From CALDTK01 sp965215115 (GTDB lineage: Bacteria; Bacteroidota; Bacteroidia; Chitinophagales; Saprospiraceae): a DNA stretch of 64,000 nucleotides. Location of the stretch: contig OZ244050.1 in the NCBI GenBank assembly GCA_965215115.1, forward strand, positions 4,402,001 through 4,466,000, in the 5' to 3' direction. Numbering within the stretch: the first letter of the stretch is position 1; every line of letters starts with the position of its first letter. Below, one piece after another: positions 24,642 through 33,343 of this stretch. A program made the position numbers and the translations under genes. The notes beneath the pieces were generated by a model, which saw nothing but the letters and a program-made list of their open reading frames with translations, was not told the origin of the DNA and made no database searches.

Positions 24642-25488
24642 CTAGCCTTTGCGCCCACGCACGTGCCGTAGCCGCCCTTGCATGTCGACGAAGGTGTCTA
24701 CTTCCGTAAAACTCGCCGCTCGCAGCAGCTCCGCGACCCGCTCGGCCCACCGGTCGTTGCACTCGAAGTAGAGCCACCCGCCGTGGCGTAGGCCGTCGAT
24801 TGCCTCACGCGTGATCGCCCGGTAGAACACGAGCGGGTCATTGTCCGGGACCCGGAGCGCGAGCTGGGGCTCGTGGTCCGCGACCGCGGGCGCTACCCTA
24901 ACCCAGTCCGCGTCGGGGATGTAAGGTGGGATTGCTAACGATCAGGTCGAAAGCCTCGTCGGGTAAACTCCAGTCCGCGCTCAGCAGGTCCGCGTGCTGC
25001 GCCCGGAGGTGCTCGCACAGGTCGTGCTTGCGGATGTTTCGCCGGGCCACGTCCAGGGCGTACGGCGAAACGTCTACCGCCAGCCCGCGCCAGCGCAGCC
25101 GCCGCAAGGCCACAGCGACGGCGATGCACCCGGAACCGGTACAGAGGTCGGCAAAGTCGAGGCTCGTGTCCTTCCCGTGCGCCTCCAGTATCCAGCGCAC
25201 GAGCTCCTCGGTCTCGGGCCGCGGGATCAGTACCCCTTCGTCAATCTCCAGTTCGTAGCCGTAGAAGTGCGCCACGCCCGTCACGTAGGCCAGCGGCCGA
25301 CCGGCAATCAAGTCCGCGAGTTGCGTTTTGGCGACAGCCGCACTCGCCGACGGCACCTCCTCAGCTGATCTGCGGGACGCCCGCCCGAAGACATCGTCAA
25401 ACCAGTCAAGCACCAGCCGCGCCGGTCGCTCCTCGCCGTTCGCCGCGAGCGCACGCTCGCAGTACGCCCGCAGCTGCCCCCAAGTCAT
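24642..25488 (-). pseudogene. prmC: PrmC/HemK release-factor glutamine methyltransferase, frameshifted at its NPPY motif
   Basis: The enzyme methylates the GGQ glutamine of peptide release factors. Visible parts: N-terminal helical domain, HFYGYELEIDEGVLIPRPETEELV, FADLCTGSGCIAVAVAL (SAM-binding loop), then FDLIVSNP. There the frame runs into TLHPRRGLG and a stop. Removing one base of a CCC run (24928-24931) gives SNPPYIPDADWVRV and continues to WLYFECNDRWAERVAELL and the end at 24642. So a single extra base destroys the catalytic NPPY. Because prmC is important for growth, a sequencing error in a homopolymer is quite possible. The ATG overlaps the nspC stop. Confidence 0.8.
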
Positions 25489-26621
25489 CCCATGCGGGAT
25501 TCGTAGTCCGCGTAGGTGAAGCGGCGCACGAGTTCCAGTTTACCGTTCGGCCGCTCGATGACGAGGTCCGGGTGCGGCACGCCGTTGAACATCGTCGACT
25601 TCACCATCGTGTAGTGGAGCATGTCCTCGAAGACGATGGTCTGGCCGACGGCAACATCCTCTTCGAACCAATACGCCTCGAGGTAATCGCCCGCCAGACA
25701 GCTCACTCCTCCCAGCCGGTAAGGGTGGCCTTTCGGCAAAACCGTTTCCGACGCCCCCCGCACCGCCGGCCGGTAGGGCATCTCGAGGGTGTCCGGCATG
25801 TGGCACGTGAAGCTCACGTCGAGCATCAAGGTCTTGATACCGTGATTCTCGACGATGTCGAGCACGTGCGCCACCAACACGCCCGTCTGCCAGGCGTGGG
25901 CGCTGCCGGGCTCCATGTACACCGCGAGGTGCGGGTGACGCTCGCGCAAACCTTTCAGTGCAGCCTGGAGCCGATCTAGGTCGTACCCCTCCCGCGTCAT
26001 GAGGTGACCTCCACCGAGGTTGAGCCACTTCAACTTCGGCAGCCAGTGTCCGACGCCTCGCTCGATCTCCGCGATGAGGGTCTCGGTATTCTCGGCGGTG
26101 CTCTCGCACAAGACGTGGACGTGCAAGCCCTCCAGGCCGGAGGGAGGTTCGGCCGGAAGGTTCGGCAGTGTCTCCCCGAGGCGACCCGTCGCCGAGGCCG
26201 GATTGTAGAGGTCGGTCGTCACCGGACTGTACTCCGGATTGTAGCGCAGGCCCACGCTGGCTTTGCTCTCCTCCCACAGCGGGCGGTGGCGCTCGAGTTC
26301 GGACAGCGTGTTGTAGGTGACGGTGTGGGCAATGTCCAACACCTCAGCCATCTCAGCCGGGACGTAAGCCGGACCGTACACGTGGACATCGCCTCTGAAG
26401 TGTTTGCTCACCAACAGCGCCTCGTTCAGCGAGGACGCCGTGGCCCCCGGCAGGTACTCCGAGAAGATGTCGAAGGCTGGCCAGAAGGCAAAAGCCTTGA
26501 GCGCCAAAATGATGTGTACGCCAGTCTCCTCGGCGACGCCGGAGATGAGTTGTAAGTTTTGCCGCAAGGCCGCCTCCTGCAATACAAAGGCCGGCCGGTC
26601 TAGCTCTGAGTAGCCGCTCAC
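25485..26621 (-). CDS. nspC: Carboxynorspermidine decarboxylase
   Basis: A PLP enzyme of the alanine-racemase-fold decarboxylase family, about 378 residues, making norspermidine or spermidine from the carboxy form. Visible: LALKAFAFWPAF (PLP lysine), GLRYNPEYSPV, HVHVLCESTAENTETL, LNLGGGHLMTREGYD (phosphate-binding glycines), YMEPGSAHAW, and SCLAGDY near the C-terminus (active-site Cys and Asp of the partner subunit). The GTG start at 26621 is chosen because it overlaps the stop of the dehydrogenase gene (GTGA); the longer frame upstream has no family match. Mini-hairpins at 25728 and 26555 are translated VLPKG and LRQN. Confidence 0.9.
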   Translation of the reverse strand: MSGYSELDRPAFVLQEAALRQNLQLISGVAEETGVHIILALKAFAFWPAFDIFSEYLPGATASSLNEALLVSKHFRGDVHVYGPAYVPAEMAEVLDIAHTVTYNTLSELERHRPLWEESKASVGLRYNPEYSPVTTDLYNPASATGRLGETLPNLPAEPPSGLEGLHVHVLCESTAENTETLIAEIERGVGHWLPKLKWLNLGGGHLMTREGYDLDRLQAALKGLRERHPHLAVYMEPGSAHAWQTGVLVAHVLDIVENHGIKTLMLDVSFTCHMPDTLEMPYRPAVRGASETVLPKGHPYRLGGVSCLAGDYLEAYWFEEDVAVGQTIVFEDMLHYTMVKSTMFNGVPHPDLVIERPNGKLELVRRFTYADYESRMG

Positions 26622-27829
26622 GCTGCGAACTCTATGTCGGCCCCGACCTCCTCGTGCCACGGCAGTCCGTGATCACCGAGTACCGCCAGGAACGGATCTG
26701 GATTGAACTCCTCAACATTGTATACGCCCGCGCCGGACCAGTGCCCCTGCAACAGCATCATCGCCCCGGTCATCGCCGGGACGCCCGTGGTGTAGCTCAC
26801 GCCCTGGGCCCCGGTCTCCTCGAAAGCCGCCGCGTGGGAGCAGTTATTCCAGATGTAGTAGGTCTGCTCCTCGCCGTCCTTGATGCCACGGATGCGGCAG
26901 CCGATGGACGTGAAGCCGGAGTAGTTGTCACCCAGCGAACCCGGGTCGGGCAAGACCGTCTTCAGGAACTCCAGCGGGATAATCTCTACACCCTGGTGCA
27001 TCACCGGCTCGATCGACGCCATGCCGATGTTCTGGATTACGCGCAGGTGCGTGAGGTACTCCTGCCCGAAGGTCATCCAGAACCGCGCGCGCTTGAGGGT
27101 CGGGAAGTTCTTCGCGAGGCTCTCGAGCTCCTCGTGGTACAGCAGGTAGGAGTCTTTCGGTCCGATGTCCGGGTAGTTGATCACCTTCTTGTGCTCGAAG
27201 GGCTCGGTCTCGACCCAGCGGCCGTTTTCCCAGTACTTGCCCTTTTGCGTGATCTCGCGGATGTTGATCTCGGGGTTGAAGTTGGTCGCGAAGGCCTTAC
27301 CGTGGTCGCCGGCGTTGGCGTCGACGATGTCGAGGTAGTGGATCTCGTCGAAGTGGTGCTTCGCGGCGTAGGCCGTGAACACCTGCGTCACGCCGGGGTC
27401 GAAGCCGCACCCGAGCACGGCGGTGAGGCCGGCGTCTCTGAAGCGGTCGTGCAACTTCCACTGGTGCGAGTACTCGAACTTCGCCTCGTCCTTCGGTTCG
27501 TAGTTGGCCGTGTCGAGGTAGTGGACCCCGGCGTTGAGGCAGGCCTCCATGATCGTGAGGTCCTGGTAGGGCAGCGCCACGTGGATGACGAGTTTCGGAC
27601 CGAAGTCCTGCAAAAGCTTCGTGAGCGCCGGCACGTCCTCGGCGTCGATCCCGGCCGTGGTGATGTGCTGGTGGCCGGTGCGGGTTTTGGCGAAAGCCGC
27701 GATCTCGTCGCACTTCGCCTTCGTGCGGCTCGCGAACAGGATCTCGCTGAACACTTCCGGGTGCTGGGCACATTTGACGACGGTGACGCGGCCCACTCCC
27801 CCGGCGCCGATGATGACAACTTTAGACAT
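26618..27829 (-). CDS. Carboxynorspermidine/saccharopine dehydrogenase family protein
   Basis: About 403 residues. N-terminal Rossmann fold (VVIIGAGGVGRVTVVKCAQ) for NADPH, then LPYQDLTIMEACLNAGVHYLDTANYEP and GCGFDPGVTQVFTAYA, all typical of the Lys1/carboxynorspermidine dehydrogenase group. It should reductively join a diamine with aspartate semialdehyde, and the next gene (nspC) decarboxylates the product. Direct GTGA overlap with nspC supports this role rather than lysine breakdown. The start is the ATG of MSKVVIIGAG. A perfect mini-hairpin (27683-27698) is translated AFAKT in the loop after the second strand. Confidence 0.88.
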   Translation of the reverse strand: MSKVVIIGAGGVGRVTVVKCAQHPEVFSEILFASRTKAKCDEIAAFAKTRTGHQHITTAGIDAEDVPALTKLLQDFGPKLVIHVALPYQDLTIMEACLNAGVHYLDTANYEPKDEAKFEYSHQWKLHDRFRDAGLTAVLGCGFDPGVTQVFTAYAAKHHFDEIHYLDIVDANAGDHGKAFATNFNPEINIREITQKGKYWENGRWVETEPFEHKKVINYPDIGPKDSYLLYHEELESLAKNFPTLKRARFWMTFGQEYLTHLRVIQNIGMASIEPVMHQGVEIIPLEFLKTVLPDPGSLGDNYSGFTSIGCRIRGIKDGEEQTYYIWNNCSHAAAFEETGAQGVSYTTGVPAMTGAMMLLQGHWSGAGVYNVEEFNPDPFLAVLGDHGLPWHEEVGADIEFAA

Positions 27830-27880
27830 ATTTCCTGGCAATTTGCGGCGCCAAATTAGGGCTAACCGAACGGACCCCCG

Positions 27881-28966
27881 ATGAAGACACGAGCAGTCGA
27901 CCCCGCGTACGATACCTACGACCCGAACGGCATCGGCGTCGCCAACGGCAACTTCCTCGGGCTACCCTGGGTTCAGGCGCCGCGCGTGGTCTTGCTCGCC
28001 GTCCCCTTCGGCGTCACGGTGAGCTACGGCACCGGGACCGCGGGCGGCCCGGCCAACGTCCTGGAGGCCTCGCGACAGCTCGACGTGAGCGTCCCGGGGC
28101 TCGGGCGGCCCTGGGAGGCGGGCTTCGCCTGGCGCAACCTCCCCCTCGGCACCAGCGACGACGGCCTTGCCACCGCCCGCGAGGCCGTCGAGCGCTGCAT
28201 CGCGCGACTCGAGCGCCGCGAGGCCGTCATGCCCAGCGACATCGCGCTCGTTGACGCGGCCAGTGAGCGGATGCTGGCGAATGTCGAAGCCGAGGTAAGT
28301 CGCGTCCTCGCGGCCGGACAGCTGCCGGTGCTGGTCGGCGGCGAGCACGCGGTGAGCCTGGGGGCGTTCCGGGCTTGCGCCAAAACCGGTGACTTCGGCA
28401 TCCTCCAAGTCGACGCCCACATGGATCTGCGGGTCGCCTACGAGGGCTTTCGCTACAGCCACGCCTCGGTGATGCACAATGCCCTGGCCGAACTGCCGCA
28501 GCTCGTCCGGCTCACCCAGGTCGGCATTCGCGATTACTGTCCACAGGAGCAGGCGCGCGTCGGTGCCGAAGCCGGTCGCGTACGCGTGTTCTACGACTTC
28601 GACTTCCAGGAGCGTCTGCTGCTGGGCACGAGCTTCAAGACCCTCGTCGACGAGATCATCGCCACGCTGCCGCAGCGCGTGTGGATCAGTTTCGACATCG
28701 ATGGACTCGACCCGACGCTGTGCCCGAACACCGGCACGCCCGTGCCCGGGGGCCTCACGTTTGCCCAGGCGCAGTACCTCACGCGGGCGGTCACGGATGC
28801 GGGTCGCGAGGTGATCGGGATCGACCTCGTGGAGGTGGCCCCGGCGCCGTACGAGTACGAAGGCTCCGTGGCCGCGCGCCTCGCGTACGACATGGCCTGC
28901 CGGGTGCTAAACGCTGATCGAGGCCAGGGCCCCGAAATCCGTGAAGGTGACGTAGAGCACCAGTAG
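27881..28966 (+). CDS. Agmatinase/arginase family hydrolase
   Basis: 361 residues of the ureohydrolase fold with the two-manganese site: VGGEHAVSLG (His), VDAHMDLR (D-x-H-x-D), and SFDIDGLDPTLCPNTGTPVPGG (D-x-D). The segment GTAGGPANVLEASRQLD is typical of SpeB-like members. It probably turns agmatine into putrescine and urea, feeding the divergent polyamine operon. The context prefers agmatinase over arginase, but the sequence alone does not prove the substrate. The last 60 bases overlap the convergent flippase gene. A GCAA-loop mini-hairpin at 28372-28387 is translated ACAKT. Confidence 0.85.
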   Translation: MKTRAVDPAYDTYDPNGIGVANGNFLGLPWVQAPRVVLLAVPFGVTVSYGTGTAGGPANVLEASRQLDVSVPGLGRPWEAGFAWRNLPLGTSDDGLATAREAVERCIARLERREAVMPSDIALVDAASERMLANVEAEVSRVLAAGQLPVLVGGEHAVSLGAFRACAKTGDFGILQVDAHMDLRVAYEGFRYSHASVMHNALAELPQLVRLTQVGIRDYCPQEQARVGAEAGRVRVFYDFDFQERLLLGTSFKTLVDEIIATLPQRVWISFDIDGLDPTLCPNTGTPVPGGLTFAQAQYLTRAVTDAGREVIGIDLVEVAPAPYEYEGSVAARLAYDMACRVLNADRGQGPEIREGDVEHQ

Positions 28967-30214
28967 CCCCGCGGACATCAGCGCGAGTTCGCCCGGGAAG
29001 GCATAATCGCGCAGTGCGTGACCGCGGCGGCCGAGGAGATACACGTAGGCCAGGCGCTCGAACGTGTACGCGATCACCGTCCCGATGGCCACCCCCAGCA
29101 GGCCCAACACCGGCAGGAGCGCTAGGCTCGCAGCGACGTTGAGGAGGCTTTCGCCAAAACCTACCGCCACGAACTCGCGCTGGAGGTCCTCGCTGACCAT
29201 CAGGGGTTGCGTCGCGATGAGGCGGCTCGGCAGCGCCAGCAGCATCGTGCTAAACACGACGTGCGCCGGGTGGAACGCCTCCCCGAACACGGCCCTGAAG
29301 GCGAACGGCGAGGCGACCATGGCGACCGCCGCGAAGGCCATCAGCCCCCAGTTGGCCCTGCGCGAACGACGTTTGAGCGCGCTGAGCATCGGCGCCGTCC
29401 CCTCGCCACCCTCGACGAGCGCGGTGAGGTTCAGGGCCGTGAGCACACCCAGCATGAAGGGGATCTCCTGGCTCCCGTAGCGCCAGATCGCCACGGCCTC
29501 CTCGGCGTCGGTGGCGTAGTGGCCGACGAGGTAGTAGTCGATCGCGAGGACCGCCAGACCGAAGAAGGCGTATGTGGTGAGTTGTCCCGTCTGCGAGAAG
29601 AACAGACCGCGCTCCGGTTTTGGCGGAAGCCGGGAGTCACGCGTCCTCCCGTAGCGCCAGAGCAAGAAACCGAGTCTCGGGAGGATGCTCGTGGCCAGTG
29701 CCCAGAGCACCAGTATTATCGGCAGCCCGTACCACAGCGGCACCACGAAGGCGACGACCTGCCACCCGTACGAGAGCGCCGCGAAGCCCAGCAGCCGCCG
29801 CTCGGCCGCATCCGCGATGGCCTCCTGCTCGATGAGGGCCCCGATGAAGCTCCCGAGCAAAAAGATCCCAAACGGCACTGTGTAGTCGAGGTCCGCGAAG
29901 TCGAGGAGCCAGCGCGCCAGCGCACTGCCGGCCGTGTCGAGCGTCCCGATGATGGCCAGGCCCGCCAGCAGCGTGAGCAGCGTCATCAGCACGAACCACC
30001 GGTCGGGGTCGGCGGTCCGCTGGCGGATCCGGAGGTACGCCGTGCCCGCGGCCCCGATCAGCGGGGCCGACAGCAAGACGCCGAGGTAGCGCAGCGCCTC
30101 GAACTGCCCGACCTCCGCCAGCGGCACGCTCGCCCGCGCGAGCGCGAGCATCATCAGGAGCCAACTGCCCTGCCGGATGACCTGGAAGACTTGCACCCCC
30201 CGGGCGAACGTCAC
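28907..30214 (-). CDS. Polysaccharide-biosynthesis-type membrane protein (MOP/flippase-like)
   Basis: About 435 residues with some 12 hydrophobic segments spaced as in Wzx/MATE-type flippases (for example LGVLLSAPLIGAAGTAYL, FGLAVLAIDYYLVGHY, LGLLGVAIGTVIAYTFERLAYVYLL). It may move a lipid-linked sugar or similar cargo across the inner membrane; the cargo is unknown. The GTG start at 30214 overlaps the stop of the upstream dehydrogenase gene (GTGA), so co-translation is likely. The longer open frame continuing upstream is only a shadow of that gene. Mini-hairpins at 29146 (GFGES) and 29616 (LPPKP) lie inside. Confidence 0.75.
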   Translation of the reverse strand: MTFARGVQVFQVIRQGSWLLMMLALARASVPLAEVGQFEALRYLGVLLSAPLIGAAGTAYLRIRQRTADPDRWFVLMTLLTLLAGLAIIGTLDTAGSALARWLLDFADLDYTVPFGIFLLGSFIGALIEQEAIADAAERRLLGFAALSYGWQVVAFVVPLWYGLPIILVLWALATSILPRLGFLLWRYGRTRDSRLPPKPERGLFFSQTGQLTTYAFFGLAVLAIDYYLVGHYATDAEEAVAIWRYGSQEIPFMLGVLTALNLTALVEGGEGTAPMLSALKRRSRRANWGLMAFAAVAMVASPFAFRAVFGEAFHPAHVVFSTMLLALPSRLIATQPLMVSEDLQREFVAVGFGESLLNVAASLALLPVLGLLGVAIGTVIAYTFERLAYVYLLGRRGHALRDYAFPGELALMSAGLLVLYVTFTDFGALASISV

Positions 30215-31557
30215 GCCGGCGGGGTGTATGCCGCGTCGTGCTCCTTGAAGACGATCCCGTACGGACGGAGCTCCTCGAGGACCGGCTCGTACACCTCCGG
30301 GACCACCGGGATGGTCACCCCGCGGCTCGAGATCTTGTTCTGCGCCATGAGCTTCAGGAAGATCCCCATCGGTAGCCCGACCGTGACGGCCATGGCGGTG
30401 TGGCGCTCGGTGCCCTCCAGCAGCAGCGTCGACGTGCGCTTGCGCTGCTTGCCCTTGAGCGTGTAGATAAACTCGTGTTGCATCACGACCAGGTCCCGGT
30501 CTTCCGGCGCGAAGGCGAGGCGCTTCTCGACTAGGTGCTGGAGGATGAGCGCCGGGGTGGCCTGCGAGATCTTGATGCGGGTCTTGCGGAACAGCCCGAG
30601 CCAGTCGAGCTTGCGCATGATGGGGCTGTTCGGGGTCTGCCCGATCAGGGAGGCGATGCGCTCCTTGACGCTCCCGCCCGCCGGTTCGTGGGGGGCGTAC
30701 GAGTCCATGAGTTCGTGGTAGCTCATCTGGTGCGAGGCCAGGATCGGGAAGTTGGCATCGGTGAGGCCGATGCGGACGAGCGCGTCCCACGCCGCGCAGA
30801 AGCCCGGGTAGCGCAGGGTGCCGCGTAGCAGCGTCGGGATGTCGTCGAGGCCGTAGATCTCGCGGTAGAGCAGCGAGTCGCGGTTGGGGTACATCTCCAG
30901 CGTACCGAAGTCCGGTATCTCCACCGGGGTCGTCGACCGGAACAGCCGGTGGTACGGGATGCACCGCAGCTTGCCCTCCTCCAGGAAGTGCGCCGTGCCC
31001 TGGCCGGCGAGCACGACGTTGCGCGGGTTCCAGGTGATCTTGTAGCTCCAGGGGTTGTTGTCGCTCTGCGGCGTGATGAGGCCGCCGGTGTAGCTGTGGA
31101 AGGCGTCGATCGTGGCGCCCTGCTCGCGCAGCTCGTTGATCGTCTTCATCGCCGACATGTGGTCGAGGCCCGGGTCGAGCCCCATCTCGCCCATGAACAC
31201 GAGCTCTTTGTCGCGCGCCTCGTCGCCGAGTCGGTAGAGCTCCTTCGAGACGTAACTCGCGGTGATGAGGTGCTTGCGGAGGCGGATGCAGTCGTGGGCG
31301 ACCTCGAGGTGGAGGTGGGCCGGCAGCAGGCTCACGACGATGTCGGAGCGGCCGATGAGGTCGCGGCGGTCGTTGACCTTGGCCACGTCTAGCCAGGCCG
31401 GCACCCCGCGCTCGTGACCGTTGATGACCTTCTTCGCCTGCACGAGGTTGTTGTCGGCCACCGTCACGCGCCAGCCCATCTCCTTCGACTGGTCGAGGCA
31501 ATACTCTATGAGCGCGCCCGCTGATCGCCCGGCGCCGATGATGAGGATGTTGGTCAT
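30211..31557 (-). CDS. Saccharopine dehydrogenase-like (Lys9/LYS-C type) oxidoreductase
   Basis: About 448 residues. The N-terminus is a Rossmann fold (ILIIGAGRSAGALIEYCLDQ); then SLLPAHLHLEVAHDCIRLRKHLITASYVS, MGEMGLDPGLDHMSAM and IDAFHSYTGGLITPQSDNNPWSYKITWNPRNVVLAGQG are the typical saccharopine reductase blocks. The lysine-pathway role is uncertain in bacteria; with a polyamine operon and agmatinase close by it could act on an amino-acid/semialdehyde adduct. Start ATG at 31557 follows a short divergent promoter region shared with the cytidine deaminase gene. Unlike most long genes here it has no mini-hairpin copy. Confidence 0.82.
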   Translation of the reverse strand: MTNILIIGAGRSAGALIEYCLDQSKEMGWRVTVADNNLVQAKKVINGHERGVPAWLDVAKVNDRRDLIGRSDIVVSLLPAHLHLEVAHDCIRLRKHLITASYVSKELYRLGDEARDKELVFMGEMGLDPGLDHMSAMKTINELREQGATIDAFHSYTGGLITPQSDNNPWSYKITWNPRNVVLAGQGTAHFLEEGKLRCIPYHRLFRSTTPVEIPDFGTLEMYPNRDSLLYREIYGLDDIPTLLRGTLRYPGFCAAWDALVRIGLTDANFPILASHQMSYHELMDSYAPHEPAGGSVKERIASLIGQTPNSPIMRKLDWLGLFRKTRIKISQATPALILQHLVEKRLAFAPEDRDLVVMQHEFIYTLKGKQRKRTSTLLLEGTERHTAMAVTVGLPMGIFLKLMAQNKISSRGVTIPVVPEVYEPVLEELRPYGIVFKEHDAAYTPPA

Positions 31558-31603
31558 ATATGGGCAGCCTGGGGAGCGGCCAATGTAAGACCTTCGCGGC
31601 CTT

Positions 31604-32134
31604 ATGACCACCCGCCACCTCAGCATCGCCGTCGTCCACGCTTCCGTGTCGGAATTGTCCGCCGCCCAACAAAGTCTTTGCGCCGCGGCCCAACGTGCGA
31701 CGGCCCTGAGCTACTCACCGTACAGTCGGTTCCGCGTCGGGTGCGCAGCCAAACTCGTGGGCGTCGACGAGTTCGTACCGGCCGCCAACCTCGAGAATGC
31801 CGCCTACCCGCAGTGCATCTGCGCCGAGGCCGCCCTGCTGGCCCGCGTCCACGCACAGTACCCGGGCGTCGCGATCGAGGCGGTGGCCATCGCGGTCGAG
31901 GGGGCTGCCGCCAAAACCGAGGGCGCCGGGCCCTGCGGCTCCTGTCGGCAACAGTTGTTCGAGGCGGAGCTGCGGCAGGGCAACCGACCGATAAAACTCT
32001 ACCTCGTCGGGGGCGGGGGCGACGTGCGGATCATTGGGCGGTGCAGCGACCTACTGCCGCTCGGGTTCACGCTCAAAGATGCAGTAGACCTACCGGCCGG
32101 CCCGAACACTGAATATCGCTCTACGGTACTCTAG
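31604..32134 (+). CDS. cdd: Cytidine deaminase
   Basis: 176 residues of the zinc-dependent CDA family, turning cytidine and deoxycytidine into uridine forms for pyrimidine salvage. Active-site motifs: SPYSRFRVGCA, NLENAAYPQCICAEAALL (zinc Cys and the proton-shuttling Glu in CAE) and GPCGSCRQ (two more zinc cysteines). Divergent from the Lys9-like gene. A mini-hairpin at 31903-31918 with a GGCA loop is translated AAAKT just before the second zinc motif. Confidence 0.92.
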   Translation: MTTRHLSIAVVHASVSELSAAQQSLCAAAQRATALSYSPYSRFRVGCAAKLVGVDEFVPAANLENAAYPQCICAEAALLARVHAQYPGVAIEAVAIAVEGAAAKTEGAGPCGSCRQQLFEAELRQGNRPIKLYLVGGGGDVRIIGRCSDLLPLGFTLKDAVDLPAGPNTEYRSTVL

Positions 32135-32225
32135 CTCCTGTGTCCTGAAGCCGACCGACTTTTCTACCCGGCGGTAACCCAGCCGGCGCGCCTCGTAGTC
32201 ATCCGCCCGTATGGCGTGGTTCTGG

Positions 32226-32492
32226 TTAGGCCGACGCCAAATCCGCCTGACTATCTGCTCGCTCGCCCACAAGCTGCACGGCGCGTAGGGCTACCCCCTC
32301 GCCGAACAGACTCAGGCCCGTCCCCAGCAGCGCGAGGCCTAGCGTGCCCTGGCCGACCCAACGCATCGTGTCGGCGCCCCGGGCACGGCGGGTCCCGGCG
32401 TCCATCGCGACGCTCAGCCCGGCACCGATGACGGCGAGTCCAATACCGGCGTAGGCCATTCGCGAAGCTTCGAGTTGTTCGTGGTTTGTCAT
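32226..32492 (-). CDS. Small two-helix membrane protein
   Basis: 88 residues with two hydrophobic segments (MAYAGIGLAVIGAGLSVAM and GTLGLALLGTGLSLFGEGVAL) and polar ends. No family recognised. Its ATG overlaps the kdsB stop by four bases, so it is probably co-translated with kdsB. No signal peptide; likely an inner-membrane protein of unknown role. Confidence 0.6.
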   Translation of the reverse strand: MTNHEQLEASRMAYAGIGLAVIGAGLSVAMDAGTRRARGADTMRWVGQGTLGLALLGTGLSLFGEGVALRAVQLVGERADSQADLASA

Positions 32493-33289
32493 GAGTGCAT
32501 CTTTCGGTAGTGTGCGTTAGCGGCCGCTAGGTCGGCCCCGGTGTCTACGCCGCGGTGCCCAGGAGCCACGAGCACGGCCTGCATCCGGTATCCGTGCGCG
32601 AGCCAGCGCAGTTGTTCCAGTTGCTCGAGCCGCTCTAGCGGGTGCGGTGGCAGCGCCGCGATGCGCTCCAGGGTACCGCCGCGGTAAGCATAAACCCCGA
32701 CGTGACGATAGTGTTGGGGGGCGAGTAGCGATTGGCCGGGATTGCGGTCGCGCACGTACGGAATGGGCGCCCGCGAGAAGTAGAGGGCGCGGTCGTGCTC
32801 CCCCGTGGCGACTTTGACGAGGTTCGGGTCCGCGAGATCGGCTTCGTCGCGGATGGACTCCCGCGCGGTGACGATCGTCCGGGGCCCGGCGACCCGCAGG
32901 GCCTCGACCACCGCGCGCAGGGTTTGCGCTCCGACGAAGGGCTCGTCGCCCTGGACGTTGACGATGAGGGCGTCGTCACCGAGGCCATAGGTTTTGGCGC
33001 AAGCCGCCACCCGGTCCGTGCCCGAGGCCAACTCCGCGGCCGTCATCACCGCCTCGAAACCGGCGGCCGCGACGGCGGACACGACCTCGCGGCTGTCGCA
33101 GGCCACCAGGATGCGCCCGAAAACGTCCGCGCGCTCGATGTTCTCGCAGACGCGAACGATCAGGGGCGCCCCGCCCAGATCGGCCATCGCCTTGCGGGCC
33201 AGACGCTGCGAACCCAATCTCGCGGGCACGATACAAACCGCGCTAGTGGCCGCCCGCTCAAGATTTAACGCTTCGTTGCGATCGTCCAT
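32489..33289 (-). CDS. kdsB: 3-deoxy-manno-octulosonate cytidylyltransferase
   Basis: 267 residues; activates Kdo with CTP for lipopolysaccharide core synthesis in the cytosol. Visible: VPARLGSQRLARKAMADLGG (nucleotide loop, with LARK in the place of LPGK), VACDSREV, TDRVAACAKTYGLGDDALIVNVQGDEPF (catalytic Asp region), YFSRAPIPY and HVGVYAYR. A GCAA-loop mini-hairpin (32990-33005) encodes ACAKT exactly where homologues have a gap-free variable stretch, so it did not insert residues. Its start is 55 bases from the divergent LysM gene. Confidence 0.93.
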   Translation of the reverse strand: MDDRNEALNLERAATSAVCIVPARLGSQRLARKAMADLGGAPLIVRVCENIERADVFGRILVACDSREVVSAVAAAGFEAVMTAAELASGTDRVAACAKTYGLGDDALIVNVQGDEPFVGAQTLRAVVEALRVAGPRTIVTARESIRDEADLADPNLVKVATGEHDRALYFSRAPIPYVRDRNPGQSLLAPQHYRHVGVYAYRGGTLERIAALPPHPLERLEQLEQLRWLAHGYRMQAVLVAPGHRGVDTGADLAAANAHYRKMHS

Positions 33290-33295
33290 GTGTCC

Positions 33296-33323
33296 TTGCT
33301 TCGTGGCGGGGGCCCTACCTTGG
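33296..33323 (+). promoter_or_regulatory. Candidate Bacteroidota-type promoter of the LysM gene
   Basis: TTG (33296-33298), a 17-base spacer, then TACCTTGG (33316-33323) resemble the -33 TTTG and -7 TAnnTTTG elements of Bacteroidota. The ATG follows 20 bases downstream. Not proven. Confidence 0.35.
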
Positions 33324-33343
33324 AGCCCTTCAGGCAAGCAAAT

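Noticed and set aside
28907..31693. A 928-codon continuous open frame on the minus strand
   Set aside because: Only its last 435 codons are a real membrane protein; the rest is a shadow of the saccharopine dehydrogenase-like gene.
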